A program made the translations under genes and the position numbers. Shown here piece after piece: positions 20,269-21,502 of a stretch of DNA of 21,502 bases. The DNA comes from DTU018 sp003444615 (lineage in GTDB: Bacteria; Bacillota; Syntrophomonadia; Syntrophomonadales; Syntrophomonadaceae), in NCBI GenBank assembly GCA_049656905.1, contig JBASMO010000252.1, forward strand, positions 1 through 21,502. Direction: 5' to 3'. Position 1 is the first letter of the stretch; each line of letters starts with the position of its first letter. The notes under the pieces are model-generated. The model did no database searches, was not told the DNA's origin, and saw only the letters and a program-made list of their open reading frames with translations.

Positions 20269-21502
20269 TTATTTCTTATTCGAACGGCGCCAGATATTTT
20301 GCTTCTGGGCCGCTTTTATTAGGTCGTCCCGAAAATCTGGGTGAGCCAGACCAATGAGTCCTTCGGCTCGCTGCCAGGTGGATTTGCCCTTGAGGTTGAA
20401 GATTCCGTACTCTGTTACAACATAATTAGCTACCGTGCGGGGGTCTGTAACGATAGCTCCGGGAGTTAAGATGGGTACTATACGGGACTTTACATTTCCT
20501 TGGGCATTAGTATAAGTAGAAGGCAAACACAAAAACGACTTTCCTCCCCGGGACTCATAAGCAGCCAGCACAAAGTCCAGCTGTCCGCCAGTTCCGCTTA
20601 TATGGCGGGTTCCAACTGATTCAGCGCATACTTGGCCGTAAATATCTACCTCCAACACATTATTCACAGTTATTAAGTTATCATTGGATGATGCTATCCT
20701 GACATTGTTGGTGTAGTCCACCGGATAACTGCAGCACATAGGATTATCATGCAGGAAATCATACAAGCGCTGGGTGCCCAGGGCAAAAGTATAGGCCAGT
20801 TTACCGGGGTCGGTAGTCTTATATCGTCCGGTAATCTTGCCAGCCTCCACCATATCTACATATGAGTCCACCAGCATTTCCGTATGACAGCCCAGATCTT
20901 TTAAGTCCGATTCGGCTATCATTTTTCCTACGGATAGGGGCATAGGCCCGATGCCCAATTGCAGACAGCAACCATCGTATAGCTCGTTCACAATATATTC
21001 GGCTACCTTTTTATCAGCTAGGCTAGGTGTAGCAGGAACAAGTTCGGGAAGTTTAGGATGGTCACCTTCGATAATATAATCAACTTGAGAAATATGAATG
21101 GATTCATGGTAGCCTCCCAAACAGCGAGGGATATTATTATTAATTTCTACAATGACGATGCGGGACCGATCACAGGTTGCCTGGCTATGGGAGTTTTGGG
21201 GACCAAAGTTAAAATAGCCATGTTCATCCATGTGAGTTGTTTGGCGTACTGATATGTCTATGGGTTCAACGTTTTCTCGAATGTAGCGGGGTAGTTCAGA
21301 ATATCGAATGGGCGAATAGTATACAGCCCGCTGTTGATCCGCAGTCTTGCGGTCCCATTTGGAAAAATGCCAGGAATTCCAGATAAAAGATTCCCCTGTT
21401 TTGTCAGCTTCCATCACCTTAGGTATGTATTGCGGCAGTATAGTCCAGATTTTAACATCATTTAGCTCATCAACTCGCTGGGCTAATGCCTCATCAAAAG
21501 CA
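20269..21502 (-). CDS. Acetyl-CoA hydrolase/CoA-transferase family (4-hydroxybutyrate or butyrate CoA-transferase type), 5' end cut off
   Basis: The frame stays open to the right edge, so about 411 residues of the C-terminal part are present and only the N-terminus is missing. Recognisable parts are the CoA-transferase glycine loop SGTGGQLDFVLAAYESRGGKS and, just before it, AESVGTRH, where the catalytic glutamate of the family is expected. DEHGYFNFGPQNSH and LQLGIGPMPLSVG are further family blocks, and the C-terminus has VVTEYGIFNLKGKS. Members move CoA between acyl-CoA and acetate, for example butyryl-CoA:acetate or 4-hydroxybutyrate. Proteins of this type carry fatty-acid activation or butyrate formation in clostridia. 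GTG 21417 is not the true start, because the upstream part AFDEALAQRVDELNDV is plainly family-like. The substrate cannot be fixed. Confidence 0.9.
   Translation of the reverse strand, partial: AFDEALAQRVDELNDVKIWTILPQYIPKVMEADKTGESFIWNSWHFSKWDRKTADQQRAVYYSPIRYSELPRYIRENVEPIDISVRQTTHMDEHGYFNFGPQNSHSQATCDRSRIVIVEINNNIPRCLGGYHESIHISQVDYIIEGDHPKLPELVPATPSLADKKVAEYIVNELYDGCCLQLGIGPMPLSVGKMIAESDLKDLGCHTEMLVDSYVDMVEAGKITGRYKTTDPGKLAYTFALGTQRLYDFLHDNPMCCSYPVDYTNNVRIASSNDNLITVNNVLEVDIYGQVCAESVGTRHISGTGGQLDFVLAAYESRGGKSFLCLPSTYTNAQGNVKSRIVPILTPGAIVTDPRTVANYVVTEYGIFNLKGKSTWQRAEGLIGLAHPDFRDDLIKAAQKQNIWRRSNKK

Overview
The window looks like chromosome of an anaerobic low-to-mid GC Gram-positive bacterium of the Clostridia. 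The signs are strong AGGAGG-type ribosome sites, a T-box leader, rho-independent terminators, system II (ResB/CcsA) cytochrome c maturation, a flavodiiron protein, and acyl-CoA genes (crotonase-fold protein, acetyl-CoA hydrolase/transferase family). A fatty-acid-metabolising or syntrophic clostridium such as a Syntrophomonas relative would fit, but the species is an inference. No insertion sequence, phage gene, CRISPR array, tRNA or rRNA was seen.

Region 1 (1-8050) is an extracytoplasmic respiratory module. On the minus strand, in reading order, lie a NapC/NirT-type multiheme cytochrome with five CxxCH motifs, resB and ccsA for haem attachment, tatA, and a flavodiiron protein cut by the left edge. 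Divergent from the cytochrome, across 416 bases full of repeats and palindromes, is a Tat-exported lipoprotein flavoenzyme of the fumarate reductase/FAD_binding_2 superfamily. A sigma-54 activator (GAF-PAS-AAA+-Fis) follows it, convergent. A -24/-12-like element precedes the cytochrome gene. The likely scheme is menaquinol to membrane cytochrome to surface flavoenzyme to an unknown organic acceptor, switched on by the activator. The gene pair resembles the cytochrome/flavoprotein reductase pairs of gut Eggerthellaceae (Cgr1/Cgr2 type).

Region 2 (8294-13128) has a PucR-type regulator, a MarR-MATE efflux operon with a perfect 18-bp palindromic operator beside its promoter, and a standalone GlcD-type FAD-linked 2-hydroxyacid dehydrogenase.

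Region 3 (13171-16329, minus) is a three-gene ABC importer of the TrpXYZ type (lipoprotein, permease, ATPase) behind a T-box leader with sigma-A promoter, antiterminator and terminator. The specifier codon could not be fixed by eye.

Region 4 (16371-17610) is a cluster of three small cysteine-pair proteins. Two are divergent paralogues of a family I do not recognise; the third is a zf-trcl-like zinc ribbon.

Region 5 (17620-21502) holds a PaaI-like thioesterase, a nitroreductase, a small MORN-repeat protein, a crotonase-fold protein whose residues suggest an enoyl-CoA isomerase rather than a hydratase, and a CoA-transferase cut by the right edge.
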